64,000 nucleotides of DNA from Mariannaea sp. PMI_226 (Eukaryota > Ascomycota > Sordariomycetes > Hypocreales > Nectriaceae): NCBI GenBank assembly GCA_024336345.1, contig JANFOG010000001.1:620001-684000 (forward strand), read 5' to 3'. Every line of letters starts with the position of its first letter. Position 1 is the stretch's first letter. A program made the position numbers and the translations under genes. Shown one piece after another: positions 44,968 through 57,632 of this stretch. The notes below the pieces were generated by a model that was not told the DNA's origin, searched no databases, and saw only the letters and a program-made list of their open reading frames with translations.

Positions 44968-46334
44968 TCAGACTTGACTGCTTTCCTCCATCTCTTGATC
45001 GTTCGAATCTCTAGAGTCTCTGCTCCCAAAGAGCCCAGATGATCTTCGGGCCGGGCGCGTCAATAGGCCATTTCTTCTGCTGGCGCTCGAGACTATAGGA
45101 GATGAGCGCTGGGAGCCGCCAGTGCCGGAGCGGTATCGACTGGTTACAGCAGAGACCTCCGGTGTCATGGCAACGCGTTTCAAAGGACGATCGATAGTCT
45201 CGTCGTCATGGTCGTTGACGGATGGGCGTTTGAGCATCCGTGTTGGAAGCTGGGAAGTAGGGGCAGATGCCGATGGTTGTGCACTGTAGCTCTCGAGACA
45301 GGCCATCAGCTTCTCGATGTCATCTTTGAATATCAGAAAATTTGAGCTGGCTGCTTCGGCGGTTTTATGCGCCAATTCGGCCTGGTTCTTGGCTTCGACC
45401 AACTCGGTTCTGAGATCTTGGTTCTCCGTCCTTAATCTCTTCACCTCAGCCTGGGTCTCGCGAAGTCCGTCTTTTGTTATCTTAGTCAGCCATGTTTGCC
45501 CGCATCCACTAATCTTGAAAACGTTGGTTGACGTTACCGTGAAGTTGTTTGATATCTCTTCCAAATGCGGATACTACAGATTGGAGGGCGGAAGTCACTT
45601 CTGGGTCCAAGAGGTACTCTTGTGGTACTTCTTCGTTCTCGATATCGACATCAACCTCGGATGACTGTGAATCTTGATCCTCATCGTCTTTTTCAGATTT
45701 GTCCTCGGAAGGCTGAGGGCTGGAGGAGTGCATTTGCCCCGGGCTGCGTAGTTGTTCCCGATTGTCGGTCCATGTGAAAGCCTGTTGAATTTCAGGCTCT
45801 ATCCTGCGCCTCCCGTCTTCGACTGATTTCAAAATGACGGCCTTGACGAAAAAAATGTACTGGTTCCTTTCTCACCTTGAATATTAGTGATGCCAAACTT
45901 ATGAAGATAGATTGTGTGATGGTTTACTTGGCAAGAGCATGATTTTCGACGTGTGGTTCTATACACTGCAGACCAACGGGAGCGCTGCAAGACGCGCACA
46001 TCACGTCTCTGAGTTTACTTCAAGGAACAATTAGTTCATCGTATGGGTTTAAAAGTCAAAAGGAATAAGAGAGCAACGCATACGAATGTGCAATAAAGGT
46101 ACCCCTTTCCCCCTGCCATACATCCCCAGTGGGAAGAAGCTCGAGTATTAGGTCATTGTTAATGCCGGCAACAGGGAATTTCTCGTCGTTATCCGGGTCC
46201 TCAAAGTCGATTTCCAAGTCGGTATTGGCGTCAGTGATGAGAGCAATATGGTCATTCCCAAGCTTGAGCCAGATGTTGTCAATAATGCCTAGCTTCACAC
46301 CGCACTTGGCGCACTTGATGGCCACGACAGTCAT
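44968..46334 (-). CDS. MIS18: Mis18-type centromere protein (Yippee/Mis18 zinc domain plus coiled coil)
   Basis: Four exons, 46334-46084, 46017-45928, 45866-45538 and 45470-44968, give 390 aa. Introns are 66, 61 and 67 nt with clear branch points (ACTAAT, CACTAAT, GCTGACT). The joined protein has a Yippee/Mis18 fold. CAKC (Cys8, Cys11) and CASC (Cys91, Cys94) would bind one zinc, followed by NQYIFFVKAVILKSVEDG. An acidic Ser-rich linker follows, then a coiled coil (LRETQAEVKRLRTENQDLRT) and a basic tail. Fission yeast Mis18 has the same order and is needed to load the centromeric histone CENP-A. The second exon's acceptor was chosen among three AGs because only AAAG|G keeps the frame. The gene is divergent from REX1 and tail-to-tail with the SET/MYND gene. 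A cereblon/Yippee-like protein without centromere function is the alternative. Confidence 0.85.
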
Positions 46335-47109
46335 GACGCTGGTTGCCAGGACTGGTCAGGTCTCAAGATGGGAATGCGCCAGCCGAAGCAGGTCAGTCTA
46401 GAGCAAAGGGAAACCAAAACCTCGAAGGAGAGAAAGATAATTAGAAATAGCGTCTGTATAAGAACCTGTCTCTCCGCTAATATCGCATGGGTTGATGAAG
46501 AGGCGGTGACGATTTTTTTTCTGTGGTCAACCAGCCATTTGGATCTACTCGGTAATTCTTAGTTGAAAATGAAAAAGGAGTCTTCGTCGCGTCATGAAAC
46601 TGGAAGGCGCGTAAAGAGCTTGGGCTCCAACTAATTGCCTTATTAGTTAACTCAAAAAGATAAAAGAGAAAGACTGAGAGAAGAAAGAGAAAAAAAAAAA
46701 GAAAAAGAACAGTTTAGCTACGAAGAAAGCTGAGCTAAAATGCTAACCATGTGCTTTTATTGGCTGCAATTACTTAACTAAAAAAAGAACTTTACTGGGA
46801 TAAGTACTACGCTAACCCTAATATGCTAGGACGCACTACGTTCCTGGTAGATTTTCTCCGTCCCTCTATTTTCTTGTTTGCTGCTTCACATGCGGAAATA
46901 TGAAGCTTTGATCTCCCACATCCAATAAATCTTTCCTTTTCTTCCTCAGTTTCGGGTAGACCTTTGCCTTCGCGTTCGCCTTCATGTTCATTTTCGACCT
47001 CATTCACGCATGATCCGATTTTCTCTGGCCTCCGAAGACGTTATTACAACTTGCATCGCCGCTACTTGAGCCTTGCGCATCCCTCCACCACGCCCGCAGG
47101 CACCCAGGT
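46335..47109. promoter_or_regulatory. Divergent promoter region of MIS18 and REX1
   Basis: A 775-bp AT-rich interval between two outward-facing genes, with an A-run near 46691-46710. It probably contains both promoters. No specific site is recognised. Confidence 0.45.
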
Positions 47110-49251
47110 ATGGGCAAGAAAAAGTCCAAGAACCAACTGCACCTCACTGCCACTTACGATTCTGCCGCCGATATGACTTCCGACGAGCCTCTCAAGGCAT
47201 CGCAGCAACAGGATTCGGGCGACCTGGACAACCCGCAACCTACACAAACCTCAATCGCCGACAAGACATCACAGAGCGAAAGCGACGGCAGCCTAAAGCG
47301 TGCTCAGCCCCACGATTCAAACGACGATGGCGGCGACTGGCAGGTCGTCACTCGGCCCAAAAAGAAGCTCAAGAAGGTACCGAAGCCTGGTAAGAACTAT
47401 CCTACCATCGCCTTCTCCCCCAATGCGCGACTGCAGTCCAAGATCAACCTTGCCCACCTTCGCGACCTTGTCACCTACATCTTCGCCGACGGCACGGGTC
47501 CGCAATGGATTGGCGTCACACATCGCCCTGCTTTCCGAAAGATTGTTGCTATCATGATTCCTGGTTTGGAAGAGGCTATGTTTAAGAAAGGGGTGGATTT
47601 CTCAACATATAGCAATGATGTTCCCGAGGTGGAGGACTGCACCTCATCGACCCCCGATGAGTATTATCCTCGCCCGCTCAAGAAGGAGAACCTCCCAGAG
47701 GCATTGGAACCCTTTGCAGACTTGTTCCCTCATTTATGGCCCGTCAAAACTCCAGGCGATGATAAGCACGGGAAAATGCATTCTCCCATAGCCGCGTTCC
47801 TGACAGCACCAGCCCCCAAGGACAAGACAATCAAGAAGAGTGGCGTCAAGCCTGCTTCCGAGCCCCAGGGATGGAAAAATGAGAGGGCTAGAATCACAGA
47901 CTTACTTTGTACTGCTGATGAGCTGGCGGACAATGGGTACCTCGTTCACCCAGCTCTCTTACCCGAAGGCCTTCAAAGAGACAAGTTTGTCGTCCCTGAA
48001 GGATGGGTTATCACAAAAGTTGACAAGCTAGAGGACGGAGAGGTCCCCGAGAGCGATGTCGAAAAAGGCAGCATGACTGCTGGTCGAGAAGTCCTAGCTA
48101 TAGACTGCGAAATGTGCATGACTGGCTTGAACGAATTCTCCCTCACGCGTGTTAGTGTTATCAACTGGTCTGGTGATGTGGTCCTTGACGAGCTCGTCAA
48201 GCCAGACAAGCCAATCATCGACTACGTCACTCAGTATTCCGGCATCACAGAGGAGATGCTTGCTCCTGTCACGACTACGCTCCGAGACATTCAGAACAAG
48301 CTCCTCGATATCCTCCACCCCAAGACCATTCTCCTTGGCCACTCGCTGGAATCAGATACCAAAGCTTTGCAGCTGAGTCATCCTTTTATCGTTGACACGT
48401 CCATCATCTACCCTCACCCACGCGGTCCTCCTCTCAAATCCTCACTCAAGTACCTCGCGCAGAAGTATCTGTCCCGAGAAATCCAGAAAGGTGGCGCCAG
48501 TGGTCATAACAGCATCGAGGACGCGAAGACTTGCCTGGATCTTGCGAAGCAAAAGTGCGAGAAAGGCAAAGCTTGGGGTACTTCAGATTCTCAGGGCGAA
48601 AATCTTTTCCGCAGGCTAGCACGCGCAGGAACCTCGTACAAGGCTCAGGGAGGGGAGGCAGGTGGCATTGAAGTCGGCAAGACTAGCGCCGCCATCGATT
48701 GGGGCGATCCGTCAAAGGGCGCAGGAGCCGGGGCTACTCATCAAATCGGCTGTAGAAACGACGAAGATGTGACGAATGGCGTTATCAGAGCCGTGCAGGG
48801 CGATGCGGACGGACTGGAGATCCGCGGCGGCGGCGTCGACTTTGTGTGGGCTCGCATGCGAGAACTCGAAGCTCTCCAGGGCTGGTGGAATCGTAACCGC
48901 GTTGACAACGCCTCCAGCGATGGCGGCCCTCCACAGCATGATACCGAAACCCCTGCCACTGGGTCAGGCAAGTCCGATCTCGAAATGGCCATTGACCGCC
49001 TCGTGGAGCGCCTTGTTCGCATCCACGCCAGCCTGCCACCTTGCACCGCGTTCATGATCTACAGCGGTTCAGGCGACCCGCGAGAAATGTCCCGGCTACA
49101 GAAGATGCAGTCACAGTGGCGCAAGGAGTACAACACTCCTGGGAAGAAGTGGGATGAACTGAGCGTCAAGTGGACTGACGTCGAGGAGCAAGCTCTCAAG
49201 GCAGCAGCGCGTAAGGCCCGATCCGGGATTGGATTTATCGCTGTGAAATAA
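47110..49251 (+). CDS. REX1: RNA exonuclease REX1 (DEDDh 3'-5' exonuclease)
   Basis: A single exon of 713 aa. Rex1 (Rnh70) trims 3' ends of 5S rRNA, some tRNAs and 5.8S precursors in the nucleus. The exonuclease domain starts with VLAIDCEMCMTG (Asp332 and Glu334) and continues VVLDELVKPDKPIIDYVTQ, then LLGHSLESDTKALQL (second Asp) and HNSIEDAKTCLDLA, where His and the last Asp complete the DEDDh set. All match yeast Rex1. The N-terminal 90 residues are basic and low-complexity, with a Lys-rich RPKKKLKK segment suited to nuclear import. The C-terminal 200 residues form a less conserved helical region. The ATG at 47110 opens the frame. Length is normal for filamentous-fungal orthologues. Confidence 0.92.
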   Translation: MGKKKSKNQLHLTATYDSAADMTSDEPLKASQQQDSGDLDNPQPTQTSIADKTSQSESDGSLKRAQPHDSNDDGGDWQVVTRPKKKLKKVPKPGKNYPTIAFSPNARLQSKINLAHLRDLVTYIFADGTGPQWIGVTHRPAFRKIVAIMIPGLEEAMFKKGVDFSTYSNDVPEVEDCTSSTPDEYYPRPLKKENLPEALEPFADLFPHLWPVKTPGDDKHGKMHSPIAAFLTAPAPKDKTIKKSGVKPASEPQGWKNERARITDLLCTADELADNGYLVHPALLPEGLQRDKFVVPEGWVITKVDKLEDGEVPESDVEKGSMTAGREVLAIDCEMCMTGLNEFSLTRVSVINWSGDVVLDELVKPDKPIIDYVTQYSGITEEMLAPVTTTLRDIQNKLLDILHPKTILLGHSLESDTKALQLSHPFIVDTSIIYPHPRGPPLKSSLKYLAQKYLSREIQKGGASGHNSIEDAKTCLDLAKQKCEKGKAWGTSDSQGENLFRRLARAGTSYKAQGGEAGGIEVGKTSAAIDWGDPSKGAGAGATHQIGCRNDEDVTNGVIRAVQGDADGLEIRGGGVDFVWARMRELEALQGWWNRNRVDNASSDGGPPQHDTETPATGSGKSDLEMAIDRLVERLVRIHASLPPCTAFMIYSGSGDPREMSRLQKMQSQWRKEYNTPGKKWDELSVKWTDVEEQALKAAARKARSGIGFIAVK

Positions 49252-50337
49252 GTCGAGGCTCTTATTCCCACACTTCGCCACGTTCTACACTGGTGGGGTT
49301 GATCTAAGCAACTCTTGTGCACTATATGATGAAGAGTATCGTTGAATATGTATTTTGATTTATGGATGGTACTGAGATGGTTGGGTCTATGCGAACTACT
49401 GAGTGCACGTCTTGGGTGGAGGTTCATGATACCCTCATAGATAGGTAGCTGAGATAACATGTCATGACAACATTTCAGGCCATAAAAACCAAAAGGAGAA
49501 TAAAAGAAACCATGGGTCAAGAGATTACAAAACATATCATTACCACCTCATATCGAGCTTTTAGCAACTTGAAAAACCCCGCCTTCCCCTTTATGTTACC
49601 CCCACGGGAGACCAAGCATGTAAGTGAGAGGGACGAAAACCATCTCAGTCAAAAAGAGAAAACGCCACTTCTTTATCCTCAAGCAAGTTTCAAAGGAAAC
49701 GCTCAGCATAAGAGACAAGGCGAGAGAGAGAGAGAGAGAGAGATAGAGAGAGCGATGGAAAAACCAAGGAAAAAAGATGAAAAGAAAAGAGATGCTGTGC
49801 TGTGCTTCCCATGACCTTCAACCATTCCCCTCCCCTCCTATGATTCCTGATAGCCTCCTTGCCCAACTTTTTTTCATACGCCAACGCTAGTATGGACAAT
49901 CTTAACCCGCCCAAAATGCAAAAGTAAAATGGCAACAAAAAAAAAGAATATCATCCAAGAAACGCCTGGGCCCTTTCCATCCTCCGTTGTTGTAACCCAA
50001 AAATTCCATTGTAACGGCCGTTATCTTGACCAAGCATGTATTTCTCCTGATCTGCATGACCCGTGGACATGGCAAAGTTCAGTAGAGTGTGAAATGTGTC
50101 GTAGGTCGAGTGTGAGAGTATTTCTAATACATTTGTGCAAGCTGAGTCGCCTTTGGGATAGAAAAAGAAAAAAATAATAAAACATTATAGTTCAGCCCGC
50201 TCTCGGGCGCATTTCGAATTGACAAAGGGTTTACTCGTTTGCAGTACGAAGGGGAGTAGTCTCTCCTGGAGGTTGTTCGAACAAGTCGGATTCATCAAGC
50301 GCTGTTTTGAGAAATAGTGAGCATCCAGTCGTGGCAT
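49252..50337. other. Convergent intergenic region
   Basis: 3' ends of REX1 (+) and the channel gene (-). Contains a GA microsatellite at 49722-49752 and A-runs. No gene is supported. Confidence 0.5.
49722..49752. repeat. GA microsatellite
   Basis: A GA dinucleotide repeat interrupted by one GATA unit. Confidence 0.8.
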
Positions 50338-53300
50338 TCATGTTCGGGGTCGCGAAGGAGGGTCGTCCACAACTAGCTCGGCCGAGGTGCCCAGGAGATC
50401 GACCTCATGGTGATGAGGGTCAACTCTGCTGATACCGTGGTGCGGTACCATTCCGAAACTGGCAGGACGCTCGTCACGTCCACCTCGCAGGTCGATATTG
50501 GTAAACTCACCAGGAAACTCCATAGAAGAATGAGACGAAAGTCGCTTTTGAGAACCCGTGCGCTCAAACGGTAGGCGTGACGAAACAGACAAGGTCTGGC
50601 GATGCATACTTGAGTGGCGGCTCACTGAATCACGGCTTACAGAATCAGAGTCCTTCATGAGGTTAGGGTCGATACCGAGGCTAGTGCTAGGCATGGATAG
50701 AGTGAGGGATGGTAGCCGATTTTCCTGTCGTTCATGGCTACCGGAAGCCCGCTTGGAGCTTTTGCGAGGTATTTCAGGTAGATCCAAGTCAGCAGCAATC
50801 TGGCGGAGGACAAGATTGTTGGGTCTCTTTGACATGGCTCGAGTTGGCGCCCGTGGTGCCCTCTCATCATCGGTATAAGGTTGAGGTGCTCGCTCAAGCA
50901 CGGGGCTTTCAGGCTCCGAGTCCTGTGGATCACCATTGTCATCAAGCAAATCGCCCGCACGATGGCGTGTCGCGCGTCGCTGGGGCTCAGTGTCGTCATC
51001 GTCGTCCGAATCAATGGGCCCGTTTCGTAGAACACCCATGGCAACAGGAATACCCTCGGGTGGCGATTCGCCCCCGTTACGGGCCATCATAGCTGGGGGC
51101 ATCCGTGCACTTCTTACAACCTCGAATCCTTTACCCTTCTCCTTTGTCTTGCCGCCAAAAAAGCCGCGGAACCATCCTGATGCTGTGGCAACAGGTCCGT
51201 TCGGGTCGGCTGGTCCAGTACCCAATTTACGGCCTGGACCATCTGAGTTGAGGGCCGGGCCACGAACGCCATAGTAGAAATCGACTTCCCGTGTCGCATA
51301 GTCGGGGCGGTTCGGTGGGAAGCTGAGTTGGGATGCACCTGGAGCAGCTGGAGTCGCCCCAGGAGATATTTCAGTCCCCATGTCTGATTGATCTGCAGGA
51401 GTGCCTTCTCCAGCCTGGCTAAATCTCTTGCTATTCTCTCCACCGCTTGATGCAGGTGGCTTGTCTGAGTGATTGGAATCGCTCAGAATGCTGTGGCGGA
51501 TGCGTCGTGGCGGCCGATAATATGGGTCTGCAGCTTCGCCAATGGAATGAGAATGATGGTGCCGAGCAGCCGTTGGCGAAGGAAGGAAAGAGAATGTGCT
51601 CGCATCGCCTGGGGTGTCTGGCATAGAACTACCGCTGTCCATGTTACGAGGTATGTTGGAATAGGCGTCGATGCTGTCAAGTGCCGAACTCTGCCGGTTA
51701 TGGTTGAGCATTCCGCCCAGGCTCGCACCAGACTCGCTTCTTACTCTTCCACTGGGCATCACGTAGCCAGATTTTCCATTGTCGTCAGCATCTAGCATGG
51801 CCGCCGTCGACAATTGGCTAGCTCGCGACGGGCCTGCGCGATGTGTGACCCTCCGTGACAGCTGTCGCATGCCAAAGATCTTGGTCAACCCTCCTCGAGT
51901 AAGACCTCGTGCGTCATCTCCGCCCGCACCCAACAGTCGCGCGACTACTTCGACAATGGTCTGGAGAGCGTTGAGGAAGAAGCCGAAGATGAGAGTTGCA
52001 CCGTGGATGCCCAATATCACATATCCAATCCATCCCTTTTGTCCCTCAGTAACGTCCAATGAGGGCAAGAATCCGACCATGAGCAAGATCGTAATCAGGC
52101 GCAGGGAACAGAAAAGGGTATGATAAGCGTTCATCGATGTGGCGGATTGGAACGGACGGAAAGCATGGATCGTGAGAACATGGATCACCTCGCAGATCGC
52201 AAGCAATACCACCTGCGCGATGCCACTAGGCTGCACAGCACCAATAGCGATGCCTCGAATAAAAGTAAGAAGAACCGGGATCAGCGCGAAGCCGGCGGCC
52301 TCATCAGAATAAGTGTTGTACAGTGGTCCGTAGAGTAGGACGGTTGAAAGATCATCGTAGAGGACAGACTTTGGTCGTGTCCTGATGATCAGCCAAAAGA
52401 GATAAGAGGCAAACAAGATGAGAAAAACAAGCGTAACGACGGCTAGAGCCACAGCGTAGGCAGGAGAGCTACCTGCAACTACGAGCTGAAAGCACGACAA
52501 GGCGACGATAGGCAGTAGAAAGAAATTAAAGACAATACGGACAACATTGCCCACGGAGAAGGGAATGTTCTTCGAGCGCAGGTCTTCTTCGGCAGTGTTC
52601 TTGATCTTGCGATACAACCACTGGATGACGAATCCAATCTGTACCAGGATTGTGACGCCCGCGATACAGACGCAGAGCCAAACCATCATGCCAGCCCATA
52701 TGTCCTCGGTCTTGGCCATACCAACCAGCTGTCCGAGTTCCTGAAGTCCGTACTTTGCATCAGTGATGTAGATGCCATCCACAACGCTCTGCCATGACTC
52801 GGCATTTGCGATAAAGCTCTCGTTGAACATCAGGGTTGACCACGCCATTTGGCTCACTATGGGCTTGTAGAACCCAGGGTAGTCTAGAGTGAGACCACCA
52901 GTCAATGCAATAAATTGGATGTACTGTAAGCAGTCACCGAAGCCAGGGGTAACCAATCGCAACAGGTCCGCATCGCGACCGTAATTCGAAGTCCAGTGAA
53001 AGACGTCAGTTGAGCCCCAGGGGCTCATTATAGCGGAAAAGATGACGGCAAATCCCATGAAGAGCAGAATCACTAGAGGCAGGAACTTGAGAAGAGATTG
53101 AAGGCCTCCAAGATTGGGTGTAACAACGGTGGAGATACATCCAATGCTGGTAGCCTCAGCATTGCCCCAGATAATCATGAAAGTAGTATCCAGTGAGCCA
53201 AAGGCATACGAAGAAAACATGTTGTGTGTGAGGTTGACTGAGGGCAAGCTGGATGGGATCGTACTATTGAGATCGGGGTGTTAGTCTGCAAATTCACCTT

Positions 53301-53882
53301 TACCACTCAATTCATTCACTCATTCCTTGGAATAAAATGCGTCCCTGGGTAAAAGAGGGGGGGGTTGAAGGCCTACATGTCAGAAGTGTTCCAGACGGGT
53401 CCTAGGGGGCAGGCGCCATTCCCCAAGGCCTGGCAAAAATCGACGCGTTCGTTCCATGGTTCATATGTCAAAAAGTTGACCCTCCGAATCAGAGTTGTAA
53501 GCTTGTTGGTGTTGGTATCGGGAATAGGGACGATCTTGCCAAAAGTTTGGGTCGTGTCGTCCCAATAGGCCGTGTCCGTTGAAGGGGGTACAGAGGTTCC
53601 ATTCTGAGAGCCCGTGACATTTCCGTAAACGACAACTTGCAAGCTATGGCTATCATTCATCGTGTCATATTTCGCGTCAACATACACGGGATTCCATTTC
53701 AAGTATGGAGATGAGCGATAAGAATCGGAAAGGCAGTTGGAATAGCTCTTGATTTGGACGGCATGAGCAGAATTGACGGCGAGAATGGCGAGAAAAAGGG
53801 CGAAAATGAAGTTTGAGGAGAGACGTGGAAGGAAGAATAGGCGCACACGCGATGTCCTACAACCAGAAGCTGGGTTGTCCAT
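50338..53882 (-). CDS. FLC/TRP-like membrane protein with ML-like lumenal domain
   Basis: Two exons, 53882-53377 and 53263-50338, give 1143 aa; the 113-nt intron has donor GTAGGC and acceptor CAATAG. The layout matches the fungal TRP-like/FLC family (yeast Flc1-3, fission yeast Pkd2). A signal peptide (FIFALFLAILAVNSAHA) leads to an ML-like lipid-binding domain starting VQIKSYSNCLSDSY, then about nine membrane segments (for example PLVILLFMGFAVIF, VWLCVCIAGVTILVQIGFVI, LVFLILFASYLFWLII) and a long disordered cytosolic tail of about 500 residues. Members act in calcium handling, cell-wall integrity and lipid or FAD transport; which applies here is not readable. The start at 53882 puts the signal peptide first. 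In-frame ATGs at 54101/54098 would add 73 His-rich residues and are less likely. Confidence 0.88.
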
Positions 53883-54660
53883 GATTGAATGTGACCGCCT
53901 CAGGGGTTGCGCGTTTGCGGACAATGATATATCCAAGGGAGTAGTGAATGTGGGAGGGGTCGAGCTGTTTTCCGCAAGGGTCGCATATCGCTGTGTCGGC
54001 TGACTTTGAAAACTATGGTTGTAGTTATCGTGATCGTGGCGGTGCCGGTGGTGTCGAATGTGGTGAGGTGGGTGCGCACCACCAGCGCGGTGATGCATCA
54101 TTCGGATGCAGGATGCGTGACAGAATGAAAATAGGCCGGGCGCCGCAGAAAACGAGATGTATGCATATATTAATAAAAATATATACAGGCGTCAACGGAT
54201 CCTCGAGAAGGGACCGGAGCCGAAGAGAAGTCTGGGAGGATTATCGGATCTTCGAAAGAGCCTTCAGGCGGCGGGCATCTTGTTGGAGGAGACGGGAGAG
54301 AGGCGCCCTGGGAAAATGTGGGAGTGTTGTTGGTGGTGGTAATGGTGGTAATGGTGGTGGTGTGCGCGGCGGGTGAGGGAGGAGCGAACGACGCAGGTAC
54401 GAAGAGAAAGGTTATCCAAGGTACCTAAAATGGCGAAGTCGGAGCGGGTGAACCGCAAAATAAAGGAGGAAAGACTGAAAGAGTGAAAAAGGTAATCGAA
54501 GGGGACAAAAATTGCAGAAAGAAAACAAGAGGAGGGTAGAGAAAGAGAAGGAGAATGGAGCCAAAAAAAGAATCCAAGATACGAAATCGACCCTGGCCGC
54601 GGTCTTCTCAGGCTGTGTGGCTGTGGGAACGGGTGAGAGAGGAGGGTGTGTGCGCCTTTA

Positions 54661-54696
54661 GTACCTAAGGTAGGTAAGGTAGGTACTTACCTACCA
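54661..54696. repeat. Tandem ACCTAAGGTAGGTA motif
   Basis: TACCTAAGGTAGGTAAGGTA followed by its inverted form TACTTACCTACC, making an imperfect inverted repeat. Confidence 0.65.
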
Positions 54697-55173
54697 CCTT
54701 GGAGAAAGCAGAATGCGGTACCTCCTTGGCCGGCCCAGAGTTGGTGGATGGCGAGGTTCCTACACTACCTCTAGATTTAGGCGCGGTAGGTACCAAGCTT
54801 AGCACTTACAAGGACGGACGGACAGGCAATTGAGCTTCCCCACTGGACGCTTTGGCTGATCGAAGACGGGAGCTTACGATGAGAGGCGTGTCATTTTGGC
54901 TGGACCACTGTATCCGTCAAGTTCTTGCTTGTCCATCCGAGGGGAAGCCAAATGCACTGAGATCGGAAAGAATGGGATGTTCTGTGTTCTGAGAGTGCAA
55001 CTAAAGACTGGCGCCAGGACTGGGAGGCTGCTACAGAGTACACTTGATTGATTTGCGCAGTAGTTGGCCCGCCTGTCGGTCCATTGTTGATGGTGCCAAC
55101 CCGAAAGAGAAAGACCCGATGCCTTGCTGGAGCGTTTCTACTCTGTTGGATGTGATGGTCAGCTATTACTTAG

Positions 55174-55196
55174 TTACCTTACCTTACCTTACCTAC
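55174..55196. repeat. (ACCTT)n pentanucleotide repeat
   Basis: Tandem TTACC units. This is the complement of the AAGGT units seen at 36771-36790. Confidence 0.75.
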
Positions 55197-56745
55197 TCCT
55201 ACTGTGCGTACTGCGTACGCGCTGGAGACGCTAGCCGTCACAGAATGGGGGGTGGCTGGGTAGGAATGGGGGGTCTTGGCAAAAAGCGGGAGCAGATGCT
55301 GTACCGGTAGGCTCAACCAAGCTAGCCGCCATGTACTTGCAGGTACCTAGGAGTTCATACATTTTAGTGAGACTACCTATACCAACTAACTTGTCGTTGC
55401 CATGTCCAATGTTGGACTAACACTCTTTGTTTTGTCCATTACGAAGGTGACGATTGTCCTACAATCTGACTTACCTACACGGAGACGAAGGGTGAGGGTT
55501 TCACTTAATTAAAAAAGGAAAACACATGCTTCCTCAGCATCTGAGTTGTTCGGTGATTAAGTTCGCTATTTGCTTACTATAACTAATCTACGGAGTACCT
55601 TACCTAGATTCGGTGCTTCAGGTATATCGCTTCAGCCAAACTTGTTATAGGTACCTACCTGTACCTTACCAAGGTACGAGAGGTACGAGAAGCAACTGGC
55701 TTTACTTGGACGATGGAGCACGCTTAGCCAAGGTGCTACTTCTAGGCACCTAGATACCATGCCTGAAACTGACGAATATTGTGTAGTGCTGACACGTCAA
55801 TTCCGTATCGTTCTTGAAAGGGAAGAAACCTGGGCAAAGGGGCTAAAAGGAAGAGAGAGAGAGAGAAAAAAATCCCCGACAAAACCGGGTCGGGTCGTTA
55901 CGAAGTCCTGACGTAGTCCAGAGATGTACAGATTAGTTCAACAAAAAAAAATTCGTATGTTTCATGCACTCGCTCTCAATGATGAAGGGGGGAAAGTTCG
56001 TGCGAGTGACTTAGCACAGGCTTCTGCGTGGATCATGACACTGGAGATGCTTCCCGAGAGAACGAACTAAGGCAAGACAGCTTACTTTTGAGGAGGGTAA
56101 GAGGAGATCTCCGACGCCGGTAGTGAGCCGTGTTCCCGGCTTACAGTGTGTCTATGCAGAGGGCAGAGGAAGAAATGGAAAGGATTTGGGTTTTTTTGGT
56201 CTTGGGCTTGCAGTTGTGGCTGTGGTATTCAACAAAGTAAGGACCCTCCCGTTTGGCTGTAACGTGCCAACGGCCGAGCCGCCCAAAAAAAAATCAAAGG
56301 AAAAAAAAATAATAAACCGACTTTTGAGATCTTGGCGTGTTCTGATACGTCATGGCTGGATGACAACGTGGGAGGGCTGCTCGTGAAGATCGGGAAAGTG
56401 GATGGAAGTTCCTCGATTACGTACCTAGCTGTATGTACTGCATGTACTGCATCCCCTCTCACCTCCATCTTCGTTCAACTAAGGTACCTCGACCACATGA
56501 TAAATTCTTCGAGATGTTCCATTTGAACAATTAGACTACTGATACACTTTAGACTCTATACTCCCATAACTAAGTGCTTATGGTGCTATGATTCTTTACA
56601 ACCGGTCGAGTTTCAAAGAAACGAAAAATAGTAGTTGTCTGTATAGTACAATGTGCTGCTCAATTAGTACGCCTGTTATCCAGACCAGCCAGCATGCACT
56701 GCTCCGCTTGTGACTATCAAGAGCAGAGTCGGTACAGTATCTACT

Positions 56746-56773
56746 GACACACACACACACATACACACACACT
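56746..56773. repeat. CA microsatellite
   Basis: A CA dinucleotide tract with one TA interruption. Confidence 0.75.
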
Positions 56774-57632
56774 CGTCATCATCGACGCGTTTCACATCCG
56801 ACATCCGATTTTTGTTTCCCATTGTAGTCTCCTCCCCGGCCCTGTCCTCAAGAAGTGCTGGCCGTCCATTTCTTTGCTGTCTGCAGTTCATTGGTTTCGT
56901 TTTATTACAAGGACCATACTGCCTAGGTGGTACACAGGTACAACACATACGTATAATTTAGCCGATTTATAGGTAGCTTGCCCCAAATCTACCCCCGGTG
57001 CGTTTTTTTTTTTACCGTCAATCAGACATCCATCCCATCCCGTCCCATCCTGTCCCCAAGCCATTATCCCTTTGAACCACCATCAACAACCGGCATATGT
57101 GAAACCAATTCTCCCCCATGCGAGAATCTCGATTTACTAATTTTTGTTTGTCCCTGCTCCCCAAGTCCCAGCCCTGTAAACGGCGAGCAGATCCGCGGAG
57201 GCCTCGGAACCGCGCGACACGTCCACCAAAATACGAGGAGGTGATTAAAAAAAAACAAGGTTGTGAATAGACATGTAATTACTGAGCGCGATCTTGGGGG
57301 CAAGGGAATAGGCGCACCTCATATTAGTTGGCAGGGCCATGGAAAACAAAGGGAACTGCAATCGTGCTATTATGGTATTATGGAGACTCCGTCCGTACTG
57401 CGTCCATCCATGAGCTACTTGGAGGTAAGTCGGACAGAACCCCGGTCCCAAAAACCCACAAGACCACTCGTAAAAGCACCATACTATGTAGAAAGGACAA
57501 GGGGGACCACCTTGCTCCGTTTCCTTGCCTACTTTCACTCTTCGTGTTATTGGTCGCATCATCATCCAACAAAACTTACTTGGCCGAGGAAGTCCTAGCT
57601 TCCCAAGCTCCGGGAACTTCTATTTTGAGAAG

